Source: Streptomyces typhae
GTDB taxonomy: Bacteria; Actinomycetota; Actinomycetes; Streptomycetales; Streptomycetaceae
Direction: 5' to 3'
DNA: 64,000 nt
Assembly (NCBI RefSeq): GCF_009755605.1
Contig: NZ_WPNZ01000004.1
Location: 434,001-498,000 of the forward strand
In this document: piece after piece, positions 51,145-60,140 of the stretch
Layout of the letters: each line of letters begins with the position of its first letter
Numbering within the stretch: position 1 is the stretch's first letter
Translations under genes and position numbers: made by a program
The notes under the pieces: generated by a model
Databases searched by the model: none
Told to the model about the DNA's origin: nothing
The model's input: the letters and a program-made list of their open reading frames with translations, nothing else

Positions 51145-52044
51145 CTATCCGGCCGCTTCGCCCAGCGCGTCGAGCACGGGAGCGATCAGCGGATGGCCCT
51201 CCGCACCCGTGCGCACCGCGGCGAAGACCCGTCGTGTGGGCGCGTTGCCGTCCACGGGCCGGACCACGGCGCCGGTGACCTCCATGCCCCGCAGCGCCGA
51301 TCGCGGTACGAGGGCGACGCCCGCGCCCGCCGCGGCCAGCGCGACGACCGCCCGGAAGTCGTCCGACGTGTGTTCCAGGACCGGCTGGAACCCGGCCTGC
51401 TCACAGGCGAGCACCACCACGTCGTGGCAGGGGTTGCCGGGGAAGGGCCCGATCCACGGGTCCTTGGCCAGCTCGGCGAGGGGGATCCGCTCGCTGTCGG
51501 CCGCGCGGTGCCCGCCGGGCAGCACGGCGTCGAACGGCTCGGCGTACAGCGCGACGCGGGTGAGCCGGGAGTCGTCGGCGCCGGGCGCGCCCCGGTACTC
51601 CACGGCCACGGCGACGTCCACCTGCCGGTCGAGGACCATCGGCAGGCTGGCGTCGCCCTCGGCGTCCTGGACCCGCACCCGGATCCCGGGCGCGGTCTCG
51701 GCCAGCCAGGCGAGGGCGGGGGCCACGACGAGTCCGATGCCGGTGGCGAAGGACGCGAGGGTCACCGTGCCCGCCGCACCGGAGCTGTACGCGGCCAGCT
51801 CGGCCTCCGCGCGCTCCAGCTGGGCGAGGACGGCGTTCGTGTGGGCCAGCAGGATCTCGCCGGCCGGGGTGAGGCGCACCCCCCTGGCGGAGCGCTCCAC
51901 CAGGCGGTGGCCCGTCTCCTGCTCCAGGGCGGTGAGCTGCTGGGAGACGGCCGAGGGCGTGAGGTACAGGGCGGCTGCGGCGGCGGTGACGGTCCGGTGG
52001 TCCGCCACCGCGCGCAGGATGTGCAGCCGCCGAGCTTCGATCAT
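51145..52044 (-). CDS. LysR-family transcriptional regulator
   Basis: 299 residues: N-terminal winged helix (RRLHILRAVADHRTVTAAAAALYLTPSAVSQQLTALEQETGHRLVERS) and a periplasmic-binding-type effector domain. Lies 55 bp downstream of kbl in the same orientation, so it may be co-transcribed with tdh-kbl and control it. The 230 bp after it hold no clear gene. Confidence 0.87.
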   Translation of the reverse strand: MIEARRLHILRAVADHRTVTAAAAALYLTPSAVSQQLTALEQETGHRLVERSARGVRLTPAGEILLAHTNAVLAQLERAEAELAAYSSGAAGTVTLASFATGIGLVVAPALAWLAETAPGIRVRVQDAEGDASLPMVLDRQVDVAVAVEYRGAPGADDSRLTRVALYAEPFDAVLPGGHRAADSERIPLAELAKDPWIGPFPGNPCHDVVVLACEQAGFQPVLEHTSDDFRAVVALAAAGAGVALVPRSALRGMEVTGAVVRPVDGNAPTRRVFAAVRTGAEGHPLIAPVLDALGEAAG

Positions 52045-52098
52045 GCCCGCATTCTCGCACCCGCCCGCCGGGGGCCCTCAGCCCTTCCGGCGTTCGAG

Positions 52099-53307
52099 CT
52101 ACACCCCCGTCGGGCCCAGCTCGGCCCGCGCAGCGACAAAGGCGTCGACCGCCCGGTCCACGTCCTGAGCGGAATGCGCGGCGGAGAGCTGCACCCGGAT
52201 CCGGGCCTGCCCCTGCGGGACGACGGGGTAGGAGAAGCCGATCACGTACACGCCGCGCTCCAGGAGAAGCTCGGCCATGCGGCCCGCCACCGCCGCGTCG
52301 CCGATCATGACGGGCGCGATCGCGTGGTCGCCGGGAAGTACGTCGAAGCCCTCGGCGGACATCCGGGACCGGAACAGAGCGGTGTTCGCGACGAGGCGTT
52401 CCCGCAGGTCACCGGCCGACTCAAGGAGGTCGAGGACCTTCAGCGAGGCAGCCGCGATGACGGGGGCGAGGGTGTTGGAGAAGAGGTAGGGGCGCGAACG
52501 CTGGCGCAGCAGGGCGACGATCTCGGCGCGCGCGGCGACATACCCGCCGGAGGCACCGCCGAGCGCCTTGCCGAGCGTGCCGGTGATGACGTCGACGCGG
52601 TCCATGACGCCGTGCAGCTCGGGCGTGCCCCGGCCGCCGGGGCCGACGAAGCCGACGGCGTGCGAGTCGTCGACCATGACCATGGCGTCGTAGCGCTCGG
52701 CGAGGTCGCAGATGTCGGCGAGCGGGGCGACGTAGCCGTCCATGGAGAACACGCCGTCGGTGACGATCAGCTTGCGCCGGGCGCCGCCCTCGGTGGCCTC
52801 CTTGAGCTGCTTCTCCAGGTCGGCCATGTCGCGGTTGGCGTAGCGGAACCGGCGGGCCTTGGACAGGCGGATGCCGTCGATGATCGAGGCGTGGTTGAGG
52901 GCGTCGGAGATCACCGCGTCCTCCGCGCCGAGCAGGGTCTCGAAGACACCGCCGTTGGCGTCGAAGCAGGAGGAGTAGAGGATCGTGTCCTCCTGGCCGA
53001 GGAACGCCGAGAGCCGCGCCTCCAGTTCCTTGTGCACCTCCTGGGTGCCGCAGATGAAGCGTACGGACGCCATGCCGTAGCCCCAGCGGTCGAGCGCCTC
53101 GTGCGCGGCGGCGATCACCTCGGGGTGGTCGGCGAGGCCGAGGTAGTTGTTCGCGCAGAAGTTCAGCACCTCGCCGGGGCGGCCGCCCGAGGTGACGGCG
53201 ACCGTCGCGGACTGCGGGGTGCCGATGACGCGCTCGGGCTTGTGCAGACCGGCGGCGCGGATCTCGTCGAGGGTGGCGGCGAGGTCGTCGCGTACGGAGT
53301 CGAACAT
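52099..53307 (-). CDS. kbl: Kbl: glycine C-acetyltransferase
   Basis: 402-residue PLP alpha-oxoamine synthase, 2-amino-3-ketobutyrate CoA ligase. Motifs: [51 protein letters not shown] and PLP lysine in [13 protein letters not shown] near residue 243. With Tdh it degrades threonine to glycine and acetyl-CoA. It is a single-domain cousin of the RedN and RedL oxoamine domains in this same window. 55 bp after tdh. Confidence 0.92.
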   Translation of the reverse strand: MFDSVRDDLAATLDEIRAAGLHKPERVIGTPQSATVAVTSGGRPGEVLNFCANNYLGLADHPEVIAAAHEALDRWGYGMASVRFICGTQEVHKELEARLSAFLGQEDTILYSSCFDANGGVFETLLGAEDAVISDALNHASIIDGIRLSKARRFRYANRDMADLEKQLKEATEGGARRKLIVTDGVFSMDGYVAPLADICDLAERYDAMVMVDDSHAVGFVGPGGRGTPELHGVMDRVDVITGTLGKALGGASGGYVAARAEIVALLRQRSRPYLFSNTLAPVIAAASLKVLDLLESAGDLRERLVANTALFRSRMSAEGFDVLPGDHAIAPVMIGDAAVAGRMAELLLERGVYVIGFSYPVVPQGQARIRVQLSAAHSAQDVDRAVDAFVAARAELGPTGV

Positions 53308-53362
53308 CGAGAAGTCCTTCGCGGGGTGAGGGAGTTCGGGGGGCAGGGCCGAGCCGTGCGGC

Positions 53363-54391
53363 TCAGGCGGTCCAGTCGAGGATGACCTTGCCGCCGCGGC
53401 CGCTCGCCGCGTCGTCGAAGGCCTCCTGGAAGTCGCGGTACCCGTACCGTCCCGTGATCACGGGGGCGAGGTCGAGGCCGCCTTCGAGCAGCACCGACAT
53501 GGCGTACCAGGTCTCGAACATCTCACGGCCGTAGATGCCCTTGATGGTGATCATCGAGGTGACGATCCGGGCCCAGTCGACGGCGAACTCCTCGGCGGGC
53601 AGGCCGAGCATGGCGATCTTGCCGCCGTGGGTCATGTTGGCGACCATGTCGCGCATCGCGCGCGGATTGCCGGACATCTCCAGGCCGATGTCGAAGCCCT
53701 CGCGCAGACCGAGCGCGCGCTGGCCGTCGGCGATGGTCGACTCGGCGACATTGAGCGCGAGGCTGACACCGGTCTTGCGGGCGAGTTGCAGGCGCTCCTC
53801 GCTGACGTCGGTGATGACGACGTTGCGGGCGCCCGCGTGCTTGGCGACGGCGGCGGCCATCAGGCCGATGGGTCCGGCGCCGGTGATCAGCACGTCCTCG
53901 CCGACCAGCGGGAAGGAGAGCGCGGTGTGCACGGCGTTGCCGAACGGGTCGAAGATCGCGGCGACGTCCAGGTCCACCGGCACCCGGTGCACCCACACGT
54001 TGGAGGCGGGCAGCGCGACGTACTCGGCGAAGGCACCGTCGCGGCCGACGCCCAGGCCGACGGTGGCGCGGCACAGGTGGCGGCGTCCGGCGAGACAGTT
54101 GCGGCACTTGCCGCAGACCAGGTGGCCCTCGCCGCTGACCAGGTCGCCCGCCTTGATGTCGGCGACGTCGTGGCCGGTCTCGACGACCTCGCCGACGAAC
54201 TCGTGCCCGACGACGAGCGGCGCCGCGATGGTCTGCTGGGCCCAGCCGTCCCAGGCCCGGATGTGCAGGTCGGTACCGCAGATGCCGGTGCGAAGCACCT
54301 TGATCAGTACGTCCCCGGCGCCGATCTCCGGCTCCGGTACCTCCATCAGTCGGAGACCCGGCTCCGCTTTCTCCTTGACCAGCGCTTTCAC
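53363..54391 (-). CDS. tdh: Tdh: L-threonine 3-dehydrogenase
   Basis: Zn-dependent medium-chain dehydrogenase, 342 residues: [19 protein letters not shown] (catalytic zinc Cys), [14 protein letters not shown], structural zinc [24 protein letters not shown] loop [13 protein letters not shown] near residue 172. Converts threonine to 2-amino-3-oxobutyrate. GTG at 54391 gives [12 protein letters not shown], the standard start. First gene of the tdh-kbl operon. Confidence 0.92.
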   Translation of the reverse strand: MKALVKEKAEPGLRLMEVPEPEIGAGDVLIKVLRTGICGTDLHIRAWDGWAQQTIAAPLVVGHEFVGEVVETGHDVADIKAGDLVSGEGHLVCGKCRNCLAGRRHLCRATVGLGVGRDGAFAEYVALPASNVWVHRVPVDLDVAAIFDPFGNAVHTALSFPLVGEDVLITGAGPIGLMAAAVAKHAGARNVVITDVSEERLQLARKTGVSLALNVAESTIADGQRALGLREGFDIGLEMSGNPRAMRDMVANMTHGGKIAMLGLPAEEFAVDWARIVTSMITIKGIYGREMFETWYAMSVLLEGGLDLAPVITGRYGYRDFQEAFDDAASGRGGKVILDWTA

Positions 54392-54552
54392 GCGACGGCT
54401 CCTGTCGTGCCTCAGGGGGTCGCCGGCGTCCCGTACGACTCGCGCACGTCCCGTACCGGTGGCCCACACCGGTCGCACACCGACGCACAGCAATCTTCCG
54501 TACCTCGCGGCCCTGGTCCATCGAGGATTTCTTAAGCGCTGTCGCAGCTTTC

Positions 54553-54600
54553 CTTCAGACCGGGTTTGCTTCAGACCGGGTTCGCTTCAGACCGGGTCCC
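54553..54600 (+). repeat. Three 16-bp direct repeats
   Basis: CTTCAGACCGGGTTTG, CTTCAGACCGGGTTCG, then CTTCAGACCGGGTCCC in tandem, in the gap between tdh and the oxidoreductase gene. Confidence 0.85.
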
Positions 54601-54647
54601 GGTGGCCCGCCCGCACGCGGGCCCGCCGGGGGAAGCGCGGGACAGGC

Positions 54648-55832
54648 CTAGCGGACCTGCCCCCGGGCGAAGTAGGCGACCAGCTCCGGATCGAGTTCCG
54701 GTACCTCGCGCGGCCTGCCGCCGTCCCGCAGCGACTGGGTGGCCCGCACCCCGGCGGCGACGGCCATGCGCGCGGCGACCGGCGAGGTGTCGGTGGCTCC
54801 GCCGTCCTTGGCGAAGCGCACGAACTCCGCGACGAGCAGCGGATCCGCGCCGCCGTGCTCGTCGTCGTCCGGCACGTCCGGCACCGCGTACTCGGCGTCC
54901 CCGTCCGTACGGTGCGGCGAGCGCCGGCTGTTCCACACCTTCACGACGCCGCCGGGTCCGTCGCCGAAGTTCTCCAGGCGGCCCGCGTCACCGATGACGG
55001 TGTAGTTGCGCCAGTAGTCGGGCGTGAAGTGGCACTGCTGGTAGGCCGCGAGGACACCGTTGTCCAGGCGCATGTTGACCAGGGACACGTCCTCGACGTC
55101 GATGACGGGGTTCAGGGCGCGCTGGGTGTCCGGCGGCCAGTGGCCGTCCTCGGTGTACCAGTCGCCGGCCTTGGGCTCGCCGGGCGCGCGGCGGTGCGGG
55201 TTGTCGCCGTAGACCATGAGGTCGCCGAGCGCCTGCACCTGACGGGTGTAGCCGCCCGCGAGCCAGTGCAGCACGTCGATGTCGTGCGCGGCCTTCTGGA
55301 GCAGCAGACCGTTGGTGTACCGCCGTTCGGCGTGCCAGTCCTTGAAGTACCAGTCGCCGCCGTAGGCGACGAAGTGCCGCACCCAGACGGTCTTCACGGC
55401 GCCGATCTCGCCGCGCGCGACGATGTCCCGCATCAGCCGGACGACCGGCATGTGGCGCATGTTGTGCCCCACGTACAGCCGGGTGCCGCTCTCGTACGCG
55501 GTGCGCAGGATCGCGTCGCAGGACTCGATGTCGGTGGCGAGGGGCTTCTCCACGAACACGGGCTTGCCGCCGCGCAGCGCCTCGCAGGCGAGCGCGGCGT
55601 GGGTGTGGTCGGGGGTGAGGAGGACGAGGGCGTCGACGTCGGCGTCCTCGGTCACCTTGCGGTGGTCGGCGGATATCCGGGCTCCGGGGAAGTCCCGGGC
55701 GGCGGCGGCACGGGCCGCCGGGTCGGGGTCGGCGAGGGCGGTGACGCGAAAGCCCGCGCCGGGCCGGTGCGCGGTGCGGGCGAGCGAGCCACGCAGGCCG
55801 TAGCCGAGTACGCCGAGACGGAGGTCGGTCAT
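54648..55832 (-). CDS. Gfo/Idh/MocA-family sugar oxidoreductase
   Basis: 394 residues: N-terminal Rossmann LRLGVLGYGLRGSLA, active-site EKPLATD near residue 95, and QKAAHDIDVLHWL near 187. NAD(P)-dependent oxidation of a sugar or sugar acid. ATG at 55832. Divergent from a DUF2264 gene with a LacI-type operator between; they likely share a carbohydrate-responsive control. Confidence 0.87.
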   Translation of the reverse strand: MTDLRLGVLGYGLRGSLARTAHRPGAGFRVTALADPDPAARAAAARDFPGARISADHRKVTEDADVDALVLLTPDHTHAALACEALRGGKPVFVEKPLATDIESCDAILRTAYESGTRLYVGHNMRHMPVVRLMRDIVARGEIGAVKTVWVRHFVAYGGDWYFKDWHAERRYTNGLLLQKAAHDIDVLHWLAGGYTRQVQALGDLMVYGDNPHRRAPGEPKAGDWYTEDGHWPPDTQRALNPVIDVEDVSLVNMRLDNGVLAAYQQCHFTPDYWRNYTVIGDAGRLENFGDGPGGVVKVWNSRRSPHRTDGDAEYAVPDVPDDDEHGGADPLLVAEFVRFAKDGGATDTSPVAARMAVAAGVRATQSLRDGGRPREVPELDPELVAYFARGQVR

Positions 55833-55872
55833 GGGGTGCCTTTCCTGTGCGGAGGTCGGCAGAGACAAGACA

Positions 55873-55884
55873 GAAAGCGATTTC
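55873..55884. promoter_or_regulatory. LacI-family operator
   Basis: GAAAGCGATTTC, which fits the LacI/GalR-type consensus GAAANCGNTTTC on either strand and is flanked by A and T to extend the symmetry (AGAAAGCGATTTCT). It sits between the divergent oxidoreductase and DUF2264 genes. No LacI gene is in the window. Confidence 0.7.
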
Positions 55885-55977
55885 TAGCGGTTCAGGGGAT
55901 CCTCGTGGCCACCTCCTTGCACTTCCTTCCGGGCAGCATCTGGCGTACAGCCTCGCCGCAGTACACGCTTGCTGTCC

Positions 55978-57891
55978 ATGACCGCACCCCACCTGACCCT
56001 GCCGCCCGCCGACCGTGTCCGCTCCCCCTTGACCGGCTGGACCCGGGCGCACTGGGAGGCACTCGCCGACCGGCAGTTGGAGGCGCTCCTGCCGTACGCG
56101 ACGCCGCGGTTCGCGCAGTACCGCCTGCCGGGGCGCGGAAGCTGGTCGGGGGTCGTCTCCGACGGCCTGGAGGGCTTCGCCCGGTCCTTCCTGCTGGCCT
56201 CGTTCCGCATCGCGGGTGCGGGCGGCGCGGTGGACCCGGCGCTGGTGGAACGGTATGCGCAGGGCATCGCGGCGGGCACGGAGCGACGGGGTGCGGCCGG
56301 GGCGGGCGGCGGCGAGACCTGGCCGGAACTCACGGACTGCTCGCAGCAGATGGTGGAGGCGGCGTCCGTCGCGATCGGGCTGCACGAGACCAGGCCGTGG
56401 ATCTGGGACCGGCTCGACACCGGGGTGCGGGAGCGCGTCGTCGACTGGCTCTCCGGCTTCGTCTCCGCCCGCACCTGGGACAACAACTGGCGCCTGTTCC
56501 AGGTGGTGGCGGAGCAGTTCCTCGCCTCGGTGGGCGCGCCGCACCGGCAGGCCGACATCGACGGGGGCCTCGACCGCATCGAGGACTGGTACCGCGGCGA
56601 CGGCTGGTACAGCGACGGCGACGGCCGCAACTACGACTACTACGTCGGCTGGGCCCTGCACCTGTACCCGCTGCTCTGGGCGCGGATGGCGGGCCCGGAC
56701 GGCGACGGCGGCCGCGGCGAGGTCTACCGGGAGCGCCTGGCCCGGTTCCTCGAGACCTACCCGCACTTCTTCGGCGCCGACGGCGCGCCCGTGCACCAGG
56801 GCCGCTCCCTCGCCTACCGCCTCGCCGTCACGGCGCCGGTGTGGCTGGGCGCCCTCGCGGACTGCTCGCCGCTCGCTCCGGGCCTGACCCGGCGCCTTGC
56901 CTCGGGGACGGCCCGGCACTTCGTGGAGCGCGGGGTTCCCGACGAGCGGGGGCTGCTGCCGCTCGGCTGGTACGGGACCCATCTGCCGTCGACGCAGGCG
57001 TACTCGGGACCGGCGTCGCCGTACTGGGCGAGCAAGGGGTTCCTCGGTCTGCTGCTGCCCGCGGACCACCCGGTGTGGACGGACCGCGAACTCCCGCTCC
57101 CCGTCGAGGAGTCCGACCGGTACACGGCGCTCCCCCAACCGGGCTGGCTGCTGCACGGCACCCGGCACGACGGCATCGTCCGCCTCGTCAACCACGGCAG
57201 CGACCACAACCCCCCGGACGACGACGAGGCACCGGCCACCGACGACCCGCACTACGCCAAGTTCGCCTACTCGACCGCGACGGCCCCGGAGACGGCGCCG
57301 CGCGCCTGGGACCGGGCCGCGGACAGCCACCTGGCGCTGCTCGCCGCGGACGGCACCGCCTCACGCCGCCGCCGCATCCACCCGCTGACCTGCGCGGGGC
57401 GCATCGCCTCCTCCCGCCACGACGCGTGCTTCCCCGGCACCGGCGACACGTATCCGATCCACACCACCAGCGCGCTGTACGGGCCGTGGGAGATCCGCGT
57501 GCACCGGGTGCGGGCGCCCGCGGGCGCGACGGTCCGCGAAGGCGGGTACGCGGTGGCGGACGGGACACCGCCGCGCGTCGAGCGCGGCAGCGGCTGGGCG
57601 CTCGCACGTACGGACGGGGGGCTGACCAGCGCGGTCGTGGCGCTGCACGGCTGGGGCGACGCGGCGGGCGACGTGGTCCGCGAGGTGCAGGCCAACGCCT
57701 TCGGCCCGCACTCGGCCACGCCGTGCCTCCTCGCGCCCGACCACCCGGGCGGCGCGAGTGTCCACGTCACCGTGGTCGCGCTCACCCGGGACGAGGTGCG
57801 TCCGGAGGTCCTGCGGCAGGCGATCGGGTGCACCGTGCGGGACGGGACGGTGCGGATCGCGTTCCCCGACGGAGAGGAGCTGACCCTCTAG
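55978..57891 (+). CDS. DUF2264 protein, putative polysaccharide-degrading (alpha/alpha-barrel)
   Basis: 637 residues: SPLTGWTRAHWEALADRQLE, LPGRGSWSGVVSDGLEGFARSFLL, TWDNNWRLFQVVAEQFLASVG, DDWYRGDGWYSDGDGRNYDYY-like region and SKGFLGLLLP. These are DUF2264 signatures; the family resembles glycoside hydrolases/lyases acting on unsaturated uronides. No signal peptide. ATG 55978 chosen over upstream TTG. Confidence 0.82.
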   Translation: MTAPHLTLPPADRVRSPLTGWTRAHWEALADRQLEALLPYATPRFAQYRLPGRGSWSGVVSDGLEGFARSFLLASFRIAGAGGAVDPALVERYAQGIAAGTERRGAAGAGGGETWPELTDCSQQMVEAASVAIGLHETRPWIWDRLDTGVRERVVDWLSGFVSARTWDNNWRLFQVVAEQFLASVGAPHRQADIDGGLDRIEDWYRGDGWYSDGDGRNYDYYVGWALHLYPLLWARMAGPDGDGGRGEVYRERLARFLETYPHFFGADGAPVHQGRSLAYRLAVTAPVWLGALADCSPLAPGLTRRLASGTARHFVERGVPDERGLLPLGWYGTHLPSTQAYSGPASPYWASKGFLGLLLPADHPVWTDRELPLPVEESDRYTALPQPGWLLHGTRHDGIVRLVNHGSDHNPPDDDEAPATDDPHYAKFAYSTATAPETAPRAWDRAADSHLALLAADGTASRRRRIHPLTCAGRIASSRHDACFPGTGDTYPIHTTSALYGPWEIRVHRVRAPAGATVREGGYAVADGTPPRVERGSGWALARTDGGLTSAVVALHGWGDAAGDVVREVQANAFGPHSATPCLLAPDHPGGASVHVTVVALTRDEVRPEVLRQAIGCTVRDGTVRIAFPDGEELTL

Positions 57892-57905
57892 ACGGAAGGG
57901 CGTCA

Positions 57906-58003
57906 CAGCGGGGCCGGTGGCGGCGCAGCGGGCCGTTGTTGTCGCAGCGGGTCCGGTGGCGGCGCAGCGGGCCGTTGTTGTCGCAGCGGGGCCGGTGGCG
58001 GCA
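57906..58003 (+). repeat. 2.5 copies of a 39-bp tandem repeat
   Basis: Units at 57906-57944, 57945-57983 and a partial at 57984-58003; first and second differ at one position. Each is made of a CAGCGGGGCCGGTGGCGGCG half and a CAGCGGGCCGTTGTTGTCG half. Fills the gap between the convergent DUF2264 and GAF genes. Confidence 0.9.
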
Positions 58004-58013
58004 CGCGGCGGTG

Positions 58014-58595
58014 TCACAGCGGGGCGTCGGCGTTCCCCTCGTCCTCGCGCCGCAGGATGCGGCCGGTGAGTTCGGCCGCCATCGACTTGATGGTGTCGAG
58101 CCCCTCGTGCCCCCAGGGCCGCGGCCGCACATCGGCGACGCACACCGTACCGAGCGCGAGACCCGACCGGTCGAGGAGGGGCGCGCCCAGATAGGAGCGG
58201 ATCCCCAGCTCGTCGACGACCGGATTGCCCGCGAACCTCGGGAAGTCGCCGACGTCCTCCAGGGCCAGCGCTCTGCCCCGCACCACCACGTGCGGGCAGT
58301 AGCCGCGCTCGCGCGCCATGTGCCGCCCCACGACCCCCGTGCCCGGCTCCGCCGCCCGGTCGCGGGGCGGCGCGGGCTGCGGCGTGTGCAGGCCGGCGAA
58401 GAACTGCTGTTCCTCACCGATGAAGTTGACCATGGCGTAGGGCGCGTCGAGGACCCGCGCGAGCCGTTCGGCGAACGCGTCGAGCGCGGGTTCGGACAGC
58501 TCCCCGAGGCCCAGCTCCCGCAGCCGCCGCACCCGTGCCGGTGCCTGCTTGTCGACCGGGGTGAGCAGCAGCCTGCCGGTCGCTTCGTACGTCAT
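58014..58595 (-). CDS. GAF-domain protein of the conservon
   Basis: 193 residues with a single GAF fold: LDAFAERLARVLDAPYAMVNFIGEEQQFFAG, CPHVVVRGRALALEDVGDFPRFAGNP, IRSYLGAPLLDRSGLALGTVCVAD. It could bind a small ligand or chromophore and feed the signalling proteins encoded ahead. It takes the place a P450 often has downstream of cvnD. 16 bp after the GTPase gene. Confidence 0.82.
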   Translation of the reverse strand: MTYEATGRLLLTPVDKQAPARVRRLRELGLGELSEPALDAFAERLARVLDAPYAMVNFIGEEQQFFAGLHTPQPAPPRDRAAEPGTGVVGRHMARERGYCPHVVVRGRALALEDVGDFPRFAGNPVVDELGIRSYLGAPLLDRSGLALGTVCVADVRPRPWGHEGLDTIKSMAAELTGRILRREDEGNADAPL

Positions 58596-58611
58596 CGGCG
58601 TGCTCCAGGGG

Positions 58612-59211
58612 TCATGTGGTGCGGGCTCCGTAGGTGGAGGTGGCGGGCGCGTGGGCGAGCAGGTGGCGTACGAGGGTGAGGAGCGTCTGGACGCCGGAGC
58701 TGGAGATGCGGGCATCGCAGCGGACCACCGGCACCTCCGGGTCGAGGTCGATGGCCGCGCGCACCTCCTCCGGCTCGTAGCGGTGGGCGCCGTCGAACTC
58801 GTTGACGGCGACGACGAAACCCATGCCGCGCTGCTCGAAGAAGTCGACGGCGGCGAAGCAGTCCTCCAGGCGGCGGGTGTCCGCGAGGACCACCGCGCCG
58901 AGCGCGCCCTCGGACAGTTCGTCCCACATGAACCAGAAGCGCTCCTGCCCGGGGGTGCCGAACAGGTACAGGACGTGCTGGGGGTCGAGGGTGATGCGGC
59001 CGAAGTCCATGGCGACGGTCGTCGTGGTCTTGTTCTCCACGCCCGACAGGTCGTCGGTGCCCTCGCTGACCGTCGTGAGCAACTCCTCCGTGCTCAGCGG
59101 CGCGATCTCGCTCACCGCGCCCACGAAGGTCGTCTTGCCGACCCCGAACCCGCCCGCGACGAGGATTTTCAGCGCGGTGGGGAAGGGCTCAGAGCTGTCG
59201 TCGTAGTCCAT
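58612..59211 (-). CDS. cvnD: Conservon GTPase (CvnD type)
   Basis: 199-residue Ras-like GTPase: P-loop ILVAGGFGVGKTTFVGAVSE near residue 17, switch motif TTTTVAMDFGRI, LFGTPGQERFWFMW, VVAVNEFDGA (NKxD variant). Acts with the sensor kinase, roadblock and DUF742 partners in the membrane. Overlaps DUF742 by 23 bp. Confidence 0.9.
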   Translation of the reverse strand: MDYDDSSEPFPTALKILVAGGFGVGKTTFVGAVSEIAPLSTEELLTTVSEGTDDLSGVENKTTTTVAMDFGRITLDPQHVLYLFGTPGQERFWFMWDELSEGALGAVVLADTRRLEDCFAAVDFFEQRGMGFVVAVNEFDGAHRYEPEEVRAAIDLDPEVPVVRCDARISSSGVQTLLTLVRHLLAHAPATSTYGARTT

Positions 59212-59560
59212 CGAGCACTGCCTCCAACAGGGACCGGTCAGTTGGGTGGTGGTAGTAGTCCGGGGCCCTGGTCGTGAGGGCCCCGCAGTCGACGAGGTCG
59301 GAGAGGATCACCTTGGCGACCACCGCGGGCAGCTTCAGCTGGGCGGCGATCTCGGCGACGGACGTGGGGGCCTCGCACATGCCGAGCGCCTGCGCGTGCT
59401 CGGGCCCCAGATAGCCGGCCGGGACCGTTCCGGTCATCCGCACCTGCGACAGCAGATCGAGGTCCGCCGTGGGTCTGGTGCGTCCGCCGCTGACCGTGTA
59501 GGGGCGGATGAGCCGCCCCGCGGCGTCGTCGAGCCACGGCCCGTCGTGCGGGGCCCCCAC
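59189..59560 (-). CDS. cvnC: DUF742 protein (CvnC type)
   Basis: 123 residues: RLIRPYTVSGGRTRPT, DLLSQVRMTGTVPAGYLGPEHAQAL, SVAEIAAQLKLPAVVAKVILSDLVDCG (winged-helix-like). Conserved only in conservons. Confidence 0.9.
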   Translation of the reverse strand: MGAPHDGPWLDDAAGRLIRPYTVSGGRTRPTADLDLLSQVRMTGTVPAGYLGPEHAQALGMCEAPTSVAEIAAQLKLPAVVAKVILSDLVDCGALTTRAPDYYHHPTDRSLLEAVLDGLRRQL

Positions 59561-59562
59561 GC

Positions 59563-59997
59563 TCAGGTCCTCATCGAGGCGGGCTCGGCGGCGCTCTGCC
59601 GCGGCGCCGTGACCAGGTAGGGCCGCACGCTCTTCACGAGCATCGCCATCTCGTACCCGAGGACGGCGGCGTCCGCGTCGCGCCCCGCGAGGACGGCGAG
59701 GCAGGTGCCGGAACCCGCGGTGGACACGAACAGGAGCGTCGAGTCCAGCTCCACGACCACTTGGCGCACGTCCCCGCCGTCCCCGAAGCGCAGGCCCGCG
59801 CTGCGCCCCAGCGAGTACAGCCCCGAGGCCAGGGCCGCCATGTGGTCGGCGCTGTCCGGGTCGAGGCCGTGGACCGACTTCACGAGTCCGTCGCAGGAGA
59901 GCAGGACGGCGCTCCGGGTGTGCGGCACGCGCTGCACGAGGCCGCTCATCAGCCAGTCGAGATCGGATACCTGGCCGGTCGGCGCATCGCTCGCCAT
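59563..59997 (-). CDS. cvnB: Roadblock/LC7 protein (CvnB type)
   Basis: 144 residues: LDWLMSGLVQRVPHTRSAVLLSCDGL, MAALASGLYSLGRSAG, VVELDSTLLFVSTAGSGTCLAVLA. Roadblock fold that regulates the partner GTPase. 2 bp before DUF742. Confidence 0.9.
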   Translation of the reverse strand: MASDAPTGQVSDLDWLMSGLVQRVPHTRSAVLLSCDGLVKSVHGLDPDSADHMAALASGLYSLGRSAGLRFGDGGDVRQVVVELDSTLLFVSTAGSGTCLAVLAGRDADAAVLGYEMAMLVKSVRPYLVTAPRQSAAEPASMRT

Positions 59998-60034
59998 GGG
60001 GGATCGACTCCTTGAAGTACGGGGGGTTCTCGAT

Positions 60035-60097
60035 GTTCTCGGCGTTGTCGGCGTTGTCGGCGTTGTCGGTGTTGTCGGCGTTGTCGGCGTTGTCGGC
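60035..60097 (+). repeat. Seven 9-bp tandem repeats between cvnA and cvnB
   Basis: GTTGTCGGC repeated seven times with two single-base variants. A 143-bp untranslated gap contains them; on the mRNA it would read GCCGACAAC repeats. Confidence 0.9.
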
Positions 60098-60140
60098 GTG
60101 AGAGGCGTGGGCTGCGCTCTCGGCGTTGTCGGTGTCGGGG

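Noticed and set aside
57906..58003. CRISPR array
   Set aside because: Repeats are directly tandem without unique spacers, and there are no cas genes.
53535..58679. 1714-codon + frame
   Set aside because: Runs antisense to tdh and the oxidoreductase and out of frame through DUF2264; no domain seen.
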